DNA from: Teratosphaeria epicoccoides
Lineage: Eukaryota > Ascomycota > Dothideomycetes > Mycosphaerellales > Teratosphaeriaceae
Length of the DNA stretch: 64,000 nucleotides
NCBI GenBank assembly: GCA_021401465.1
Contig: JADDMT010000003.1
Span: forward strand, 248,001 to 312,000
Direction of reading: 5' to 3'
A program made the translations under genes and the position numbers. Below, in pieces: positions 1 to 11,048 of the stretch. Below the pieces are notes generated by a model. That model was given only the letters and a program-made list of their open reading frames with translations. It had not been told where the DNA came from and ran no database searches. Each line of letters begins with the position of its first letter. Positions within the stretch are counted from its first letter, which is position 1.

Positions 1-597
1 CTTGAAGGCTGACAACATCCTCCTTGATCTGGACGGCACGTGCAAGATCTCTGACTTTGGTATCTCGAAACGGTCGGCCGACGTCTACAGTAACGACGTC
101 ACGAATAGTATGCAGGGATCTGTGTTCTGGATGGCTCCGGAAGTCATTCGTGCGCAGTCGCAAGCTCTATCTGTGCCGGCTACTGGCAACAAAAACCCGT
201 ATACAGAGAGTCAGGGTTACTCAGCTAAAGTCGATATCTGGTCTCTTGGCTGCGTGGTCCTGGAAATGTTTGCTGGCCGTCGGCCTTGGAGCAAAGAAGA
301 AGCTATTGGCGCGATATACAAACTCGGAAGTCTGAACCAGGCTCCCCCTATTCCGGATGACGTGAGCTCTGTCGTAGGACCTGCGGCGCTGAGCTTCATG
401 TACGATTGTTTCACCATGTGAGTGATGCATCCCCTGACACGCACAGATATTATCGGAGCTGAGCTGATTTCGTGTACAGCGACCCTGGCGAAAGACCCAC
501 AGCAGAGACGCTGCTGAGGGCGCCGTTTTGTATTTTTGATCCGAACTATAATTTCTTGGATACGGATCTTGCGGACAAGATCCGTGGGGCATTCTAG
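1..597 (+). CDS. bck1: BCK1/MKH1-like MAP kinase kinase kinase, 3' end only
   Basis: This is the C-terminal half of a Ser/Thr kinase domain, cut off by the left edge of the window. Exons are <2-417 and 480-597; a 62-base intron (gtgagt..acag) splits codon ATC. The fragment opens with LKADN of the catalytic loop (HRDLKADN). It continues with the DFG motif (SDFGISKR), the activation loop and the APE motif (MAPEV), then DIWSLGCVVLEMFAGRRPW. The last exon starts DPGERPTAETLL and ends about 25 residues later at TAG 595-597. The wording around ISDFGISKRS and SQGYSAKVDIWS matches the fungal BCK1/MKH1 family. That family phosphorylates the MAPKK of the cell-wall-integrity pathway in the cytoplasm. 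The upstream regulatory region is outside the window, so its domain order cannot be checked. Confidence 0.9.
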
Positions 598-948
598 GTT
601 TTTGAAGGTACTTTTTGGGCTGGGCTGTTAGCGAAGGCGCTCTCGCTGATTCCTGGGATGAGGGCGTAAGGAATATTGCCACCAAGCATTGCTTTCGAGC
701 GGATACCCTAGGTGAGGTAGTGATGCTGATGACGATATCGGGATGAAAAAGTTGGCATTTGTGGTTGAAAGGAAATCATGTAGTTTAGTTACGACGTTCT
801 GCTCGGCGTAATGACTGATGGCAATGAAGTCGTACGTTGGTATTGCTAGTACTGCACGCATCTCTTTTAGCCTTTCCGATCAATCATGCATTCGCGAAGT
901 GATGCGTGCACTTTCTGACTAATCATACACTAGTCCACTTCTAGAAGC
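598..948. other. intergenic stretch, nothing recognised
   Basis: This lies between the kinase stop codon and the SWIM/RING gene, both on the plus strand. It must hold the kinase 3' UTR and the next promoter. I see no ORF, repeat or RNA gene in it. Confidence 0.6.
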
Positions 949-2082
949 ATGCAATTGTTGTGGCGATTTCGCGATAACAGCATTCTGCGTCGTGGTCGCC
1001 CTCACACATTTTCTTCCACAGAAGCAGACATGGGCGTGCAAGACGTGTACGCTGAGCCTTGCAGTCGCAGCTACGACTATGCGTCGCATTATCCTTCCGC
1101 CACCCGTGGGAATGTCTACGTGCCAGCGCCGACCAGCAAGCCCATAAAGCGCAAGGCTACTAGCGGGACTTCGAGTTCTGCCACAGTGATTGACTTGACT
1201 GGTGATTCGCCGGCAAAGAAGCTGCTGTCGAAGAAAGCAAGATTACTTGAAGCAGACGAGGATGATCTGGGTAGGCTTAAGAAGAAAGCAAAGAAGCCGA
1301 AGGACGAGGAGAAACGACTACGGCGATTTCGTAGATCTCCTCCCTCCTCATACCTTGGGGTACGCGACCGAGCCCTGACGCAGAGAATGTTCTGTCTGGA
1401 TCGGCAACGCAATCAAGACAATGCGGACCACCCTGTTGAAACGATCTCCCTCGCCGGGACCACGGGCAATGTCTACACGATCATTGTGGACAAAGTACCG
1501 TCCTGCAATTGTCCGCACGCGAAAAATGGCAACCAATGCAAACACATTGCCTACGTTCTGAGTAGAGTGCTCCGCGTGCCTGCTCATCTCGCATATCAAC
1601 TGGCCTTCATTTCACCCGAGCTTCGCGAAATTTTCGAAAGGGCGCCGCCATTGCCATCAGAGACTGCCGAAAGTGAGGTGATAGACGGCAAACGCAAGCC
1701 CCTGGATGGCGAGTGTCCCATCTGCGTCTGCAATTTTGAGCCAGAGAGCGGCGAAGCGATCTTGTATTGTAAGGCGGCTTGCGGGAACAATGTACACAAG
1801 GCCTGCTTCGAACAGTGGGCGGCTACCAAGCGCGGTCAGAAGGTCACTTGTCCTTTCTGCAGGACCGCGTGGGAAGGGGCTGACGAGACTCTCAAGAATG
1901 TCGCGAACAGCGGGCCTGTAAATGAGGAAGGATATGTGAACGTCGCGAGTCAGCTCGGATTGAGTGGGCGGCGGGACTATAGCAGCTACCACTCACATTG
2001 GGTGCGTCGGCAGGCTGAGAGTGGTGCCATCGCTTGGGATGATGATGGCGTTATGGATCATGAATACGACGGTCGCTGGTGA
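949..2082 (+). CDS. SWIM-type and RING zinc finger protein (putative E3 ubiquitin ligase)
   Basis: This is a single-exon protein of 377 aa. A basic, lysine-rich N-terminal region is followed by a SWIM zinc finger at about residues 186-199 (CNCPHAKNGNQCKH, the CxCx(n)CxH pattern). A RING finger follows at about 256-305, from CPICVC through CGNNVHKAC to CPFC. SWIM plus RING is the arrangement of ZSWIM2/MEX-like E3 ligases, so ubiquitin transfer is inferred. Residues 80-86 (VIDLTGD) are a hydrophobic core followed by acid, and resemble a SUMO-interaction motif. The KKxKK-rich stretch at 86-122 could be a nuclear localisation signal. The start at 949 gives the longest ORF; the ATG at 1030 (MGVQDVY) is an alternative. 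I do not know a named orthologue. Confidence 0.85.
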   Translation: MQLLWRFRDNSILRRGRPHTFSSTEADMGVQDVYAEPCSRSYDYASHYPSATRGNVYVPAPTSKPIKRKATSGTSSSATVIDLTGDSPAKKLLSKKARLLEADEDDLGRLKKKAKKPKDEEKRLRRFRRSPPSSYLGVRDRALTQRMFCLDRQRNQDNADHPVETISLAGTTGNVYTIIVDKVPSCNCPHAKNGNQCKHIAYVLSRVLRVPAHLAYQLAFISPELREIFERAPPLPSETAESEVIDGKRKPLDGECPICVCNFEPESGEAILYCKAACGNNVHKACFEQWAATKRGQKVTCPFCRTAWEGADETLKNVANSGPVNEEGYVNVASQLGLSGRRDYSSYHSHWVRRQAESGAIAWDDDGVMDHEYDGRW

Positions 2083-2873
2083 CGTTGCAGCTGACAGGAC
2101 AAGCGCAATCATCAGCTGAATGTCACTTTCATCGTGGCGTTCAGTCAAATCTTGCGGCGTCTTAGCATTGGATTTAGAGTCGGCCTTGATGCAGCGCATC
2201 AACGAAGATAGATATGTATCAAGCAGATGCCCCTTGAAGAGTGGTGCAACACGAGACCATCAAGCATTCTGCCGGATATGACGTCCGTGGACTGTCATTG
2301 GCGCCAAGGTATGCGAGTCTGCAACTGCTCAATAATCGTGAATGCCATTCCAGATTTGCAACGGATTCTTTATTCCTGAAGCACTGACCTCCACGTCCTC
2401 TGCATATCCGTCCTGCGGGGAAGTATTTCAGATAGGAGGAGGTTTGCAATTGAGACGCTCCAGTCCCCTTGCCAACGTTGGCTCGGCACCGAGAGCTACG
2501 TCACCTCACCAGACACCAGACACCATGCTATGGTGCGCATGATCAACATTGTGCCTTTCTCCTGTTCTTAGTGAGTTTCAAGGTATCCGTAATACGATCC
2601 AACACACTCTTTTTTGCACCAACGTCAGCACACGGCCTGTGTGAGGTCTGCCAAGTCGCGGAGTTGTGTCAAGCTCCTATGGCGCCGGCCTGAGGTCAGC
2701 TGCACGACTCGGAGTACGTTGGCCAATAAGCCCGGCAGCTTCGACCTGCGCACTGGACGAAGGACCCGCACCGCTCCACAATACGTCCACACGAGATCTT
2801 CCTGCTGCGAAAAGTTGGGCACGGCACCCTAACGGTGTCTCAATGCTGCGGCGCATTGAAGTCTATTAGTGGG
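2083..2873. other. intergenic stretch, nothing recognised
   Basis: Several short overlapping ORFs occur here, none protein-like. It probably holds the 3' UTR of the SWIM/RING gene and the promoter and leader of the next gene. Confidence 0.5.
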
Positions 2874-4079
2874 ATGGGTCCTCCGCCGTTGCAATCGGCT
2901 TCGGTATCGCCTTGGAGACGTGCGAATCCATCTCTGGATCAGCAGCAGCAGCAGCAGGCACAACCAGGTGCCGAGAACGTGGATCCGAAGACCGGAAAGA
3001 GAAAGTTGTTTGGCTTTGGGAAGGCGGTCGAGGAGAAAACTTCGGCGAAAGGCAGCATGAATGCGCCTGCTATTGGCGCAATGATGCCTCAGACTACCTC
3101 TGCAAGTAATGCCATGAGACAGTCCATACCAGATCCACAACCCTCGCCCATACCCATTGCCGCTGGACAACATGCGTACCCCTCTGCTGCTGCCGCTGCG
3201 TCGTCGCCAGCGAGATTACGATCAAGTTCACCACGACTCAGCAGTCCAGCTTCGAGCGAGATCTTCGAGCGCAACGTGCAAGAGCCAGTGCCAATCTCGA
3301 CGCTGCAAGGAGAGTTGAGTCCGGCGCATATACCTACACACGTGATTACGGAAGATCACATACCGCCGGCTCTGGAAGCATCGGCGAACGCCATCACCAG
3401 CCAGAACCTGAACCCGGACGAAGTGGAGATAGTAACTTCATCAGCTCACCTACCGGCTGGATCCGTGCTTGAGGGTTCATCTAGCCATGCGGATCTGCTG
3501 CACTTGAGCTCGCCTACACTACAACATCATGCTTCGGATGCATCAGATGGTCTGTCCTCACTTCAACAGTCCAGTGTCCTACCGGGCGCTTCTGAGGACG
3601 ACGGCGCTAGCAGTTACGGGCAGCTAGATCCAAACGATGTGCGACGATTGAGTTTCATATCCTTCGCTGATGTGGTGCAAAGTGAACAACAGCACGCGCA
3701 ACTTGGTGATGCTGGCAGCAGAGATAGCCTATTCGTTGGTAGCCTGCCATCCAGCCTACATGGTGCGACCGATCGCGCAGCCTCGCCACTGAGGTCGCCG
3801 CGGTCGCCAGCTTCTCAGCATAGCCAGATCGCAAGCGGAGGCGTCGTGACGCCTCCTTTGGTTGTGAACACTAGCAGTCCGCTCGGTGAGCAGTCGCCCG
3901 TGCGTTCATCAGTCACGGCTGCGAATGCCGGACAGCATAATGAGCTTAATATCGAGACTATGCGGCAAGCTGTGCGGAAGACTGCGAGTGGGGACTTGGG
4001 TGGTGTTCGGGGCCCGGCGATGAGTCCAACTTCTGACGAGGCTTCTCTGAGGAAGACACGTAGCCGCACGAATACATAG
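2874..4079 (+). CDS. disordered Ser/Pro/Gln-rich hypothetical protein
   Basis: This is a 401-aa protein read from ATG 2874. The reading frame is open back to a GTG at 2835 but has no earlier ATG, so an upstream exon remains possible. It starts MGPPPLQSASVSPW, has a short polyQ run (six Q), then KTGKRKLFGFGK, and is otherwise Ser/Pro/Ala-rich without a folded domain. One ordered-looking segment, RRLSFISFADVVQSE, lies about two thirds along. I remember this segment as a conserved signature in uncharacterised ascomycete proteins. A second, NIETMRQAVRKTASGDLGG, lies near the C-terminus. The RRLSF and SPRSP contexts look like phosphorylation sites. No function can be assigned. Confidence 0.75.
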   Translation: MGPPPLQSASVSPWRRANPSLDQQQQQQAQPGAENVDPKTGKRKLFGFGKAVEEKTSAKGSMNAPAIGAMMPQTTSASNAMRQSIPDPQPSPIPIAAGQHAYPSAAAAASSPARLRSSSPRLSSPASSEIFERNVQEPVPISTLQGELSPAHIPTHVITEDHIPPALEASANAITSQNLNPDEVEIVTSSAHLPAGSVLEGSSSHADLLHLSSPTLQHHASDASDGLSSLQQSSVLPGASEDDGASSYGQLDPNDVRRLSFISFADVVQSEQQHAQLGDAGSRDSLFVGSLPSSLHGATDRAASPLRSPRSPASQHSQIASGGVVTPPLVVNTSSPLGEQSPVRSSVTAANAGQHNELNIETMRQAVRKTASGDLGGVRGPAMSPTSDEASLRKTRSRTNT

Positions 4080-5934
4080 GCAGCAATGGCAGGCATGCAG
4101 GCCGCAAGATGAGGAAGCGAATGGCGGTTATTATAGGAGAGGCGAGGGAGGGAACCCAAGATAGTCTTCCATTAAAACCACAATATTGGTCTCTCGTACG
4201 CGCTTGGCAGAGTGTATCTACGAAGCATATGGATGGGAGGGCTGCGTCGCGCAGTAAGCGCACAATAAGCCGCGTTGGGCGCACATATGCGTATTCAGGT
4301 TTCGGAGACTGGTGGCTTGGGTGTATATGGCCTGACTTGTATGTCGAGCGGACAGGCAAAGTGGGTAGAGGGGACGGACTGCACTGGTCACTATTCACTA
4401 GAGACGAGCGATGAGGGCAGCTTTTCTGCCAAACAGATATTGCAATGAATGCCATCGGTGCGAATCGATCATGGGTGTGTGCAGGAAGATCCATGCGTCG
4501 AGCTGTATCACTGCCCAGTTTTTAAGAATTGGGATCATGAGTAACGCCAGATCGCCTGTTGCACGTCCAGGAATTCAGGACTTGAAGACAGACGCATCGT
4601 CAAATGTACTGATAAGTCGAAGCATAATAGGACCTCGTTGATATCATCTCCCAAGAACGTTGCCACTGCGTAGCTGCAAAGGGAATGCCAGTACTGAAGC
4701 CACGTCACAGCATTTTTCGGTCCCTCACGCTGGGTCGGCTCGGTACATGTTTCTACTTATTCAAGGCCTGTGAACAGGCGTGATGGAAGTATACACAGCG
4801 GTAACAGCGTAAGTTGCCTGTGAACGTGCGAGCGGGCGCCGTTGCTAATGTGTAATTCTTGTTCTTAGATAATCTTGCTGCAAATAGATGCCGATGCAGG
4901 CGGTGCCGGCTTCACGCGATCTTTATTAAGGTTGCTGATTGCCCGGCTGGCCGTGATCGTGTGAGTACTCGGGATTTTCGAGCTGGGGAAGCTTGAGCAG
5001 GATGGAACCTTTAGATCCGCTCGAGCGGTGCACTCGGCTTCTTGGTCAGGGGTAGCATGGAGAAGTGATCGGGAATGGAGTCTGGAAGAAGGCCGTGCGC
5101 TTCATTTCTGACTTGATTGCGCCCCAGGCAGAATGAGCGTGTGCGTCGTTTCATCTTCTCGTCCATGCTAGGTTCCTGCGGCATGAGCCCATGATCGACA
5201 ACGTCATGCGCGATCGTGATCCCTCGCGTAGGAACAGGTGCTGACCCGGCTCTGACCGCGCTGCTCAGGCAGTGTCAGGCTCGGCACTAACGTCGTTTCC
5301 CACCTTAAGTTTTCTGTCTGTGTGCGCCATCGTCTTTTCTGGAAGCCCAGGTAACTGTCGCGCAAATTGGACCCTCTGCCCCTCCGTTCGCCGCTGCTGC
5401 TGCGTTGTTTGAGGTAGGTTCAGACGTTATACTACCAGACTGCTGCGCATTCCCATTGCCTCAGTGTAGCACACGCTAGCATCGGAAATTGGGCTCGTCT
5501 GCGGGACACCAGCGCATTGGGTGGTCGTCCAGCGCTGTGGTGCCTGAGGAAGACCCGCTCGTCATGTATGCATACCTAGAGACAAAGGATCAACTTGTGC
5601 AGCGATATAACAAAGCTTACGCATGCATGCATCTTTGTGTGAGAGTGTGCGCTACAAGCCAGGTATTGACATTGAGAAGGGTTTGCTGGCGGTTGCGTTC
5701 CGTTTGTCTGGGTTCCCTTGCAAGTGCATACGCCAGCTGCGAGAGCCAGAGGCCAGTGGCGAGAAGGTGTGTGCTGTACAGTAGATTTCGGGCAGTGGAA
5801 CGCTCGACCGCCAGTGGATGCGTGCGGTGCTATTGAGTTTTGCACGGCCAGCACTATGCGCCCACAGAGGCCAGCGCATACGGCGTACCGGACATTAAGT
5901 TGGTGATTATTTTTGGGTGGGAGGGAGAAGCGAG
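4080..5934. other. 1.9-kb intergenic stretch
   Basis: This lies between two plus-strand genes. The short ORFs here are not protein-like. The right part, with CT-rich tracts and a CTGCTGCTGC run near 5393-5404, is probably the promoter and long leader of the RasGAP gene. The 10-base string GCCTGTGAAC occurs twice, near 4766 and 4817. I see no RNA gene or mobile element. Confidence 0.5.
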
Positions 5935-8900
5935 ATGGAGAGTCATCGGCGGCAGTGGACTGAGGGGAGACGGCGAAAGGAGCCCAGCGAATACGACGAA
6001 TGGCTCAAGGAAGAGCGCATGCAGCAGCAACAGCAGCAGCATCAATCACAAGAACAACAACAACAGCTGCTGCTGCTGCAGCAGCCTCCGCCGCCGCCGC
6101 CGACGCGAGGCAGCGCGCAGGTCGTCAGCAGTACAAGCTCTGCGACGGGCGTCATGGCCCTGCGCCGCGGTTCCACAGCAGGCGGGAGCGTGACCAGTGA
6201 GACTCCGGGTGCGCGACAGCAGCAGACTGCTGGGACAGTCAGGACGGTGGCATCGGAGGATGCCACCAGCATGCATTCTCCGGCAGCCGACGGCGAGGGC
6301 GATGGCCCTGCCACGACTGAGCGTGGCACGACGGACTTCGAAAACGCATTCATCCCGTCTGGCGTTACCGGACTGGCACCAATCGCACTCGGCACCACCA
6401 CCACTATCACTGGCGGCAAGGCGGCTTCAACCGTGAGGATTCCAGGCTCGTCGGCGAGCAGCAAGACCCGTCGGCTGCTGAGGGAGAGGGATTGGGGCAG
6501 GGATTCGTCACGAGGGGCGGATCAGGATAGTAGTCCGCCGGCTAGCAGGAACGGGAACGGGGGATCGACTGGAATGCTTGGACGCAGAAGCAGCAAGAGT
6601 GGGCGGTCATCGCAGGCGCAGAGCACAAACACAGCGAAGGGCTATGCTGCGGCGGAGACGGCTCCAATCACTACGAGGCCGCGGACGAGGACATTTGGGG
6701 AGAGTAGGACAAGGGAAGAGCCAGATATTTCGCAGCTGAAGAGCAGGAATCGTATGGGCAGTGTGGTCACGCCGATATATCAAGGCGCGGAGTATCTGGC
6801 GTCAGTGCCAGCGGCTGTATCTCCGCCGTCGGCTCCTTCGCTCAGGTCACTTGGTTCACCAGTGCAGTCGCCTGGTGAAGGTCCACGGCCTGGATCACCC
6901 ATGTCGACCCACACTGCCGGCTCCATTCCCACAGTGCTGCCACCAGCCAATGCCAGGCGCATTGTGCATCTCATGAAGACGATGAATGGCCGGATGAGTG
7001 GCAACGTTGTCTTCAGACGCGGTATGGATCAGCCATGGAGTCAAAGCTTTTGCTATGTCCAGGAGGACACAGGAAGCCTGATGTACGAGCCACGGAGTGG
7101 TGACGACGTACATCAGACTCTGATACATGATCTTCGTGGCGGCCGTGTCATACCGAATGTCGAAAACGAGACGCCGTATCTTGAAGTGACCTTACCCAGC
7201 TATCAAGAAGAGGTGCACTTCAAACTCCACACTCAGACGGACTTTGATGCGTGGTTTGCGACGTTCATGTGGTGGCAGACTCAGAATCGTGAGTTGAACA
7301 GACCGCCATCTGCAGCATCGCATAGCACTGTGCCGAACCAAACGCAAGTGCCAAGGGCATCCTCTGCTGCTCGTGATAGAGATCGAGCGAACAGCTTCAA
7401 GAGTGACCGGCGAAACTCTATCGGAGCAGCTGCCCAAAAGGAGGCGCCCGTCATCAAGATTGGCAAGATGATATACTGGGACACAAACGTAGGCTACAGC
7501 AGTAATGGAGACACGGTCTCAGGTCAGCCCATCCCGGCACGCCCTCAGGCGTTGAGAACGCAAAGTTACGGGTCACGCAGATTCCGCCGAATAAGTGGTC
7601 AATTACGAGAGAACGGCGAGCTGAAACTCCATTCAGATGCCGACAACAGCCTGATATCTGTGGTCCAACTCAGCCAACTCAGCCGTTGCGCCATTCAAAG
7701 ATTGGATCCCACGGTCATGGACAATGACTTTTGCATTGCAATTTATCCTCAATATTCTGTGGCACCCAGCCCGAGTCACCAGCCTGGATTCCTTCGGCCG
7801 ATCTTCTTGAGCTTGGAGAACAGAGTGCTTCACGAAGTCTGGTTTGTTCTGCTTCGAGCCTTCACAATGCCGCAGCTTTACGGGCCGCCGAGGCTCGGAG
7901 ATGATGCGACAGATGATCAAGAAGATCATGGCCTACGCGCGAGCACTGATGAGATGTTTCGAGTAGAGCGGAGCATGGGCATCCGAATCGTGGAAGCGAA
8001 GATGTACCCGCCAACGAGCGTGCCGCCGTCCACTGACGCAGGGTTCACCGGCGGTCACAGTCATGGTACGGGAGCAGCTGTGAGGCCCGAGCAGCACGGC
8101 TACTACGCAGAAGTCCTGCTTGACGATGAGACGCGAGGCAAGACAGCTGTGAAGCATGAGGGTCTAACGCCACTGTGGGGCGAGAGTTTCGAGTTTCAGG
8201 ACTTACCACCCGTGCTTGGCAGTGCCAGTGTGGTGATCAAGCGAAGGCCGCCCGAAAATGTGTTCGCGCGTCAGCAGAATGAGAGCAAACTCGTTCATGA
8301 GAAATACGGCTTTTCGAATGACCAGTATGGTGGGTACACCGGGCTCACTTTCGACGTCACATGTGGTAAAGTGGAGATATACCTGCAGGAGCTGGAGGAA
8401 CAAAAAGAGGTTGAGAAATGGTGGGGCGTATTCAATATGTACGAAACACGGGTTGGCGACGTGCTCATTAAGGCAAGAGCCGAGGAGGGCGTCATTTTGA
8501 TGGCCAAAGACTACCAGCCGCTGAGCGATCTGCTGCACCACTTCAGTAATGGATTGACCCTGCAGATCGCGCAGATGCTATCTGGGGAGCTTAAACGCCT
8601 CAGCGACTGCTTACTAAACATATATCAGGTGTCTGGCAAGGCAGGCGACTGGTTACAATCGCTGGTTGAGGAAGAGATCGATGGAATTCACAGAGAGACG
8701 CCGATCAGCCGTCTGCGGTACAGTCGACGTGTCGGATCCGAAGGCGGTGGCGATGGACACGGTCATGGGCCCAAGGAGGCCACAAACAGCGACCGCGAGC
8801 TGATTGTGCGGGATATGAATAAGAACGCGACACTAGAGGCTAATTTGCTCTTTCGTGGTAATACGTTGCTGACAAAGAGCTTGGACACGCACATGCGCCG

Positions 8901-10608
8901 GATTGGCAGGGAGTACCTCGAGCAAAGCCTGGCTGCCAAGGTACATGAGATCAACGACAAAGATCATGATTGTGAGGTCGACCCAAATCGCGTTCAGTCA
9001 CAGACGGATGTAGATCGCAATTGGAGGCGGCTACTTGGCTTTACGCAAGATGTGTGGAAGTCGATCTTGGCGGCTAAGCAACAGTGTCCTGTTGAGTTGC
9101 GGATGATCTTCAGACATATTCGAGCCTGTGCTGAGGATCGTTATGGCGACTTTCTGCGGACGGTGCAGTACAGTAGTGTGAGCGGGTTCTTGTTCTTGCG
9201 GTTTTTCTGTCCAGCAATCCTGAACCCGAAGCTATTTGGACTTTTGAAAGGTGAGTTTAGGCTGCAGGAGCTCATGATGCTGGGAACCATTGCTGACAGT
9301 CATGCAGAGGATATCAAGCCTCGCTCCCGCCGCACCTTCACGCTGATTGCAAAGTCGCTGCAGACCCTTGCCAACATGGCCGCTTTTGGCACGAAAGAGC
9401 AATGGATGGAGCCAATGAACCACTTCCTGACTCAAAATCGGGACATTTTCAAGAAATTCATCGACGACGTTTGTTATGTTCCAGCGCCGGCCTCGAACGC
9501 AGCGTCGTTTGGCCCAACAGGAGCTTCGCCAGCTCAAGTCAGCGGACCCGTCAGTGCAGAGACGCACCTCAGCTACACGACGCCGATGACCATTATGCAG
9601 CGATTGCCGGCTACCAGTCGCGAAGGCTTCCCGAGCCTGCCATATCTAATCGATCAGGCACGAGCCTTTGCAGAGCTCGTGCAACTCTGGATGGAAACGG
9701 TCTCGCCTCCTACTACACTGGACAACAACTCCGTGTCTTCGCGGCGGCACTCGGACGTCATCCACGCGATCAACACGTCGAACGCTGACATGGTCACATT
9801 TCATGAGACTTGCGTCAACCTTAGCAGACGGACACAGGAATGTCTCAGCCGCGCTGAACGAGCCGAAAGATCGAACAGCGAGCTGAGCTTCAGAATCGAG
9901 GGTCTGCTAGACCAATTGCCTAGTGCTCGCGCCACAGAAGAGAGTTCAGATGGGCTGGCAGATCTCACGTATGATCCAATCGCCGATAGAATCGCAAGCG
10001 ATCCATCGATTTTGCCGCCCGGCATGGACTCTAGCAGTAGAGTCGGCAATCTCATACCACCTCGGAATCGCGAATGGGAGCACATCACCGACGAGGAGGA
10101 CGAGGAGGTGCATCAAACCCGATACTGTGAATCTCCACCACAACCCTTCGCAGGTTTCGACAACGCCGCCAGCAGCAGCATGGCACAAGGTCGCCCACAC
10201 CTCCCTCTTCGCGAGCGCCCCGGCTCTATCAGCCTCAGCAACACCATGCAGAACTCTCTCCGCCGCGCCGCCCAGAGCCGCGGCTCCGAGCACTCACCCG
10301 TGCAATCTAATAACAGCGCAAGCGCGAGTAATGTTTCCAGCGCCGTGAGCAGCGACACGGAGCACACCGTCGGCACTACGGCGCTGCCGGATTATGAAAG
10401 GGAGGTCCGGCATCGGGAGAGGAGGGAGGCGGCGAAGCAGCAGATCCAGCAGCAGGTTGAGGAAGCGAGGGTCAGGAAGGAGGAGAAAAGGGGGAATGCG
10501 ACTTCGAGGGTGAAGACGCCGTTGCAGGCGTTGAGGAAGAGAAGGGATAAGGATGGGAGGGATGAGAGGGAGAGGCTGAGGAGGGGCGTGGATATGAGTC
10601 ATGTGTGA
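5935..10608 (+). CDS. bud2: Ras GTPase-activating protein, BUD2/CLA2 type
   Basis: This is an intronless protein of 1,557 aa. An in-frame TAA at 5896 precedes the first ATG at 5935. The N-terminus carries polyQ/polyL/polyP tracts (about residues 29-62) and a long disordered segment. A PH-like region follows (about 350-450, GNVVFRRGMDQPWSQSFCYV), then further PH-like and C2-like sequence (about 500-850, with RIVEAKMYPP and YAEVLLDDETRGKTAVKHEG). The RasGAP domain spans about 960-1180. LFRGNTLLTK near 972 matches the arginine-finger segment and FLFLRFFCPAILNP near 1085 matches the FLR..PA motif. A disordered basic coiled coil ends the protein. BUD2 stimulates GTP hydrolysis by the Rap-type GTPase Rsr1/Bud1 in polarity. 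The domain order and length fit this family better than neurofibromin/IRA proteins. Confidence 0.9.
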   Translation: MESHRRQWTEGRRRKEPSEYDEWLKEERMQQQQQQHQSQEQQQQLLLLQQPPPPPPTRGSAQVVSSTSSATGVMALRRGSTAGGSVTSETPGARQQQTAGTVRTVASEDATSMHSPAADGEGDGPATTERGTTDFENAFIPSGVTGLAPIALGTTTTITGGKAASTVRIPGSSASSKTRRLLRERDWGRDSSRGADQDSSPPASRNGNGGSTGMLGRRSSKSGRSSQAQSTNTAKGYAAAETAPITTRPRTRTFGESRTREEPDISQLKSRNRMGSVVTPIYQGAEYLASVPAAVSPPSAPSLRSLGSPVQSPGEGPRPGSPMSTHTAGSIPTVLPPANARRIVHLMKTMNGRMSGNVVFRRGMDQPWSQSFCYVQEDTGSLMYEPRSGDDVHQTLIHDLRGGRVIPNVENETPYLEVTLPSYQEEVHFKLHTQTDFDAWFATFMWWQTQNRELNRPPSAASHSTVPNQTQVPRASSAARDRDRANSFKSDRRNSIGAAAQKEAPVIKIGKMIYWDTNVGYSSNGDTVSGQPIPARPQALRTQSYGSRRFRRISGQLRENGELKLHSDADNSLISVVQLSQLSRCAIQRLDPTVMDNDFCIAIYPQYSVAPSPSHQPGFLRPIFLSLENRVLHEVWFVLLRAFTMPQLYGPPRLGDDATDDQEDHGLRASTDEMFRVERSMGIRIVEAKMYPPTSVPPSTDAGFTGGHSHGTGAAVRPEQHGYYAEVLLDDETRGKTAVKHEGLTPLWGESFEFQDLPPVLGSASVVIKRRPPENVFARQQNESKLVHEKYGFSNDQYGGYTGLTFDVTCGKVEIYLQELEEQKEVEKWWGVFNMYETRVGDVLIKARAEEGVILMAKDYQPLSDLLHHFSNGLTLQIAQMLSGELKRLSDCLLNIYQVSGKAGDWLQSLVEEEIDGIHRETPISRLRYSRRVGSEGGGDGHGHGPKEATNSDRELIVRDMNKNATLEANLLFRGNTLLTKSLDTHMRRIGREYLEQSLAAKVHEINDKDHDCEVDPNRVQSQTDVDRNWRRLLGFTQDVWKSILAAKQQCPVELRMIFRHIRACAEDRYGDFLRTVQYSSVSGFLFLRFFCPAILNPKLFGLLKGEFRLQELMMLGTIADSHAEDIKPRSRRTFTLIAKSLQTLANMAAFGTKEQWMEPMNHFLTQNRDIFKKFIDDVCYVPAPASNAASFGPTGASPAQVSGPVSAETHLSYTTPMTIMQRLPATSREGFPSLPYLIDQARAFAELVQLWMETVSPPTTLDNNSVSSRRHSDVIHAINTSNADMVTFHETCVNLSRRTQECLSRAERAERSNSELSFRIEGLLDQLPSARATEESSDGLADLTYDPIADRIASDPSILPPGMDSSSRVGNLIPPRNREWEHITDEEDEEVHQTRYCESPPQPFAGFDNAASSSMAQGRPHLPLRERPGSISLSNTMQNSLRRAAQSRGSEHSPVQSNNSASASNVSSAVSSDTEHTVGTTALPDYEREVRHRERREAAKQQIQQQVEEARVRKEEKRGNATSRVKTPLQALRKRRDKDGRDERERLRRGVDMSHV

Positions 10609-11048
10609 TGATGATATCGCTGGTGCTGTTCTCACGGGGCTAGAGTGCCGATTTATTTGGATTTTCCCTTTCTTTTCTGGTGAGGGAGCAATATAACCGA
10701 CTTTGGGTTTCGGATCTGGTATGGGCGCTGTGGAGATCTAAGCATCTAACTGGAAGATCCAAAGAGCTAGATTGGGTTGGTTTATCGTTGTGTCATAGGC
10801 ATAGCGAGGGTAGTTGGCGGAGTTCATTCCTTCGACCGGATGTATCACAAGTTGTTGGCAGTCAGGTGCATTCCGAAGTAGTGTGCGACATTACATGGCG
10901 ATTATCAAAGATACCTCCGCCGATTCTGGAAGAGTGCATGACCGGGGTTGGGTATATTAATACTGATTTCCAACACCCCATTTAGCTCATTTACGCGCGA
11001 TGCATAATCGTCTCTCATGGCTCCTCGTTTTTGGTCTCATTTCTCAGC
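10609..11048. other. convergent intergenic stretch
   Basis: The 3' ends of the RasGAP gene (+) and the cyclophilin gene (-) face each other here. Only UTR and terminator sequence is expected, and nothing else is recognised. Confidence 0.5.

Noticed and set aside
6020..6110. CAG/CAA and CCG run as a microsatellite element
   Set aside because: It is the coding sequence for the polyQ/polyL/polyP N-terminus of the RasGAP protein and needs no separate explanation.
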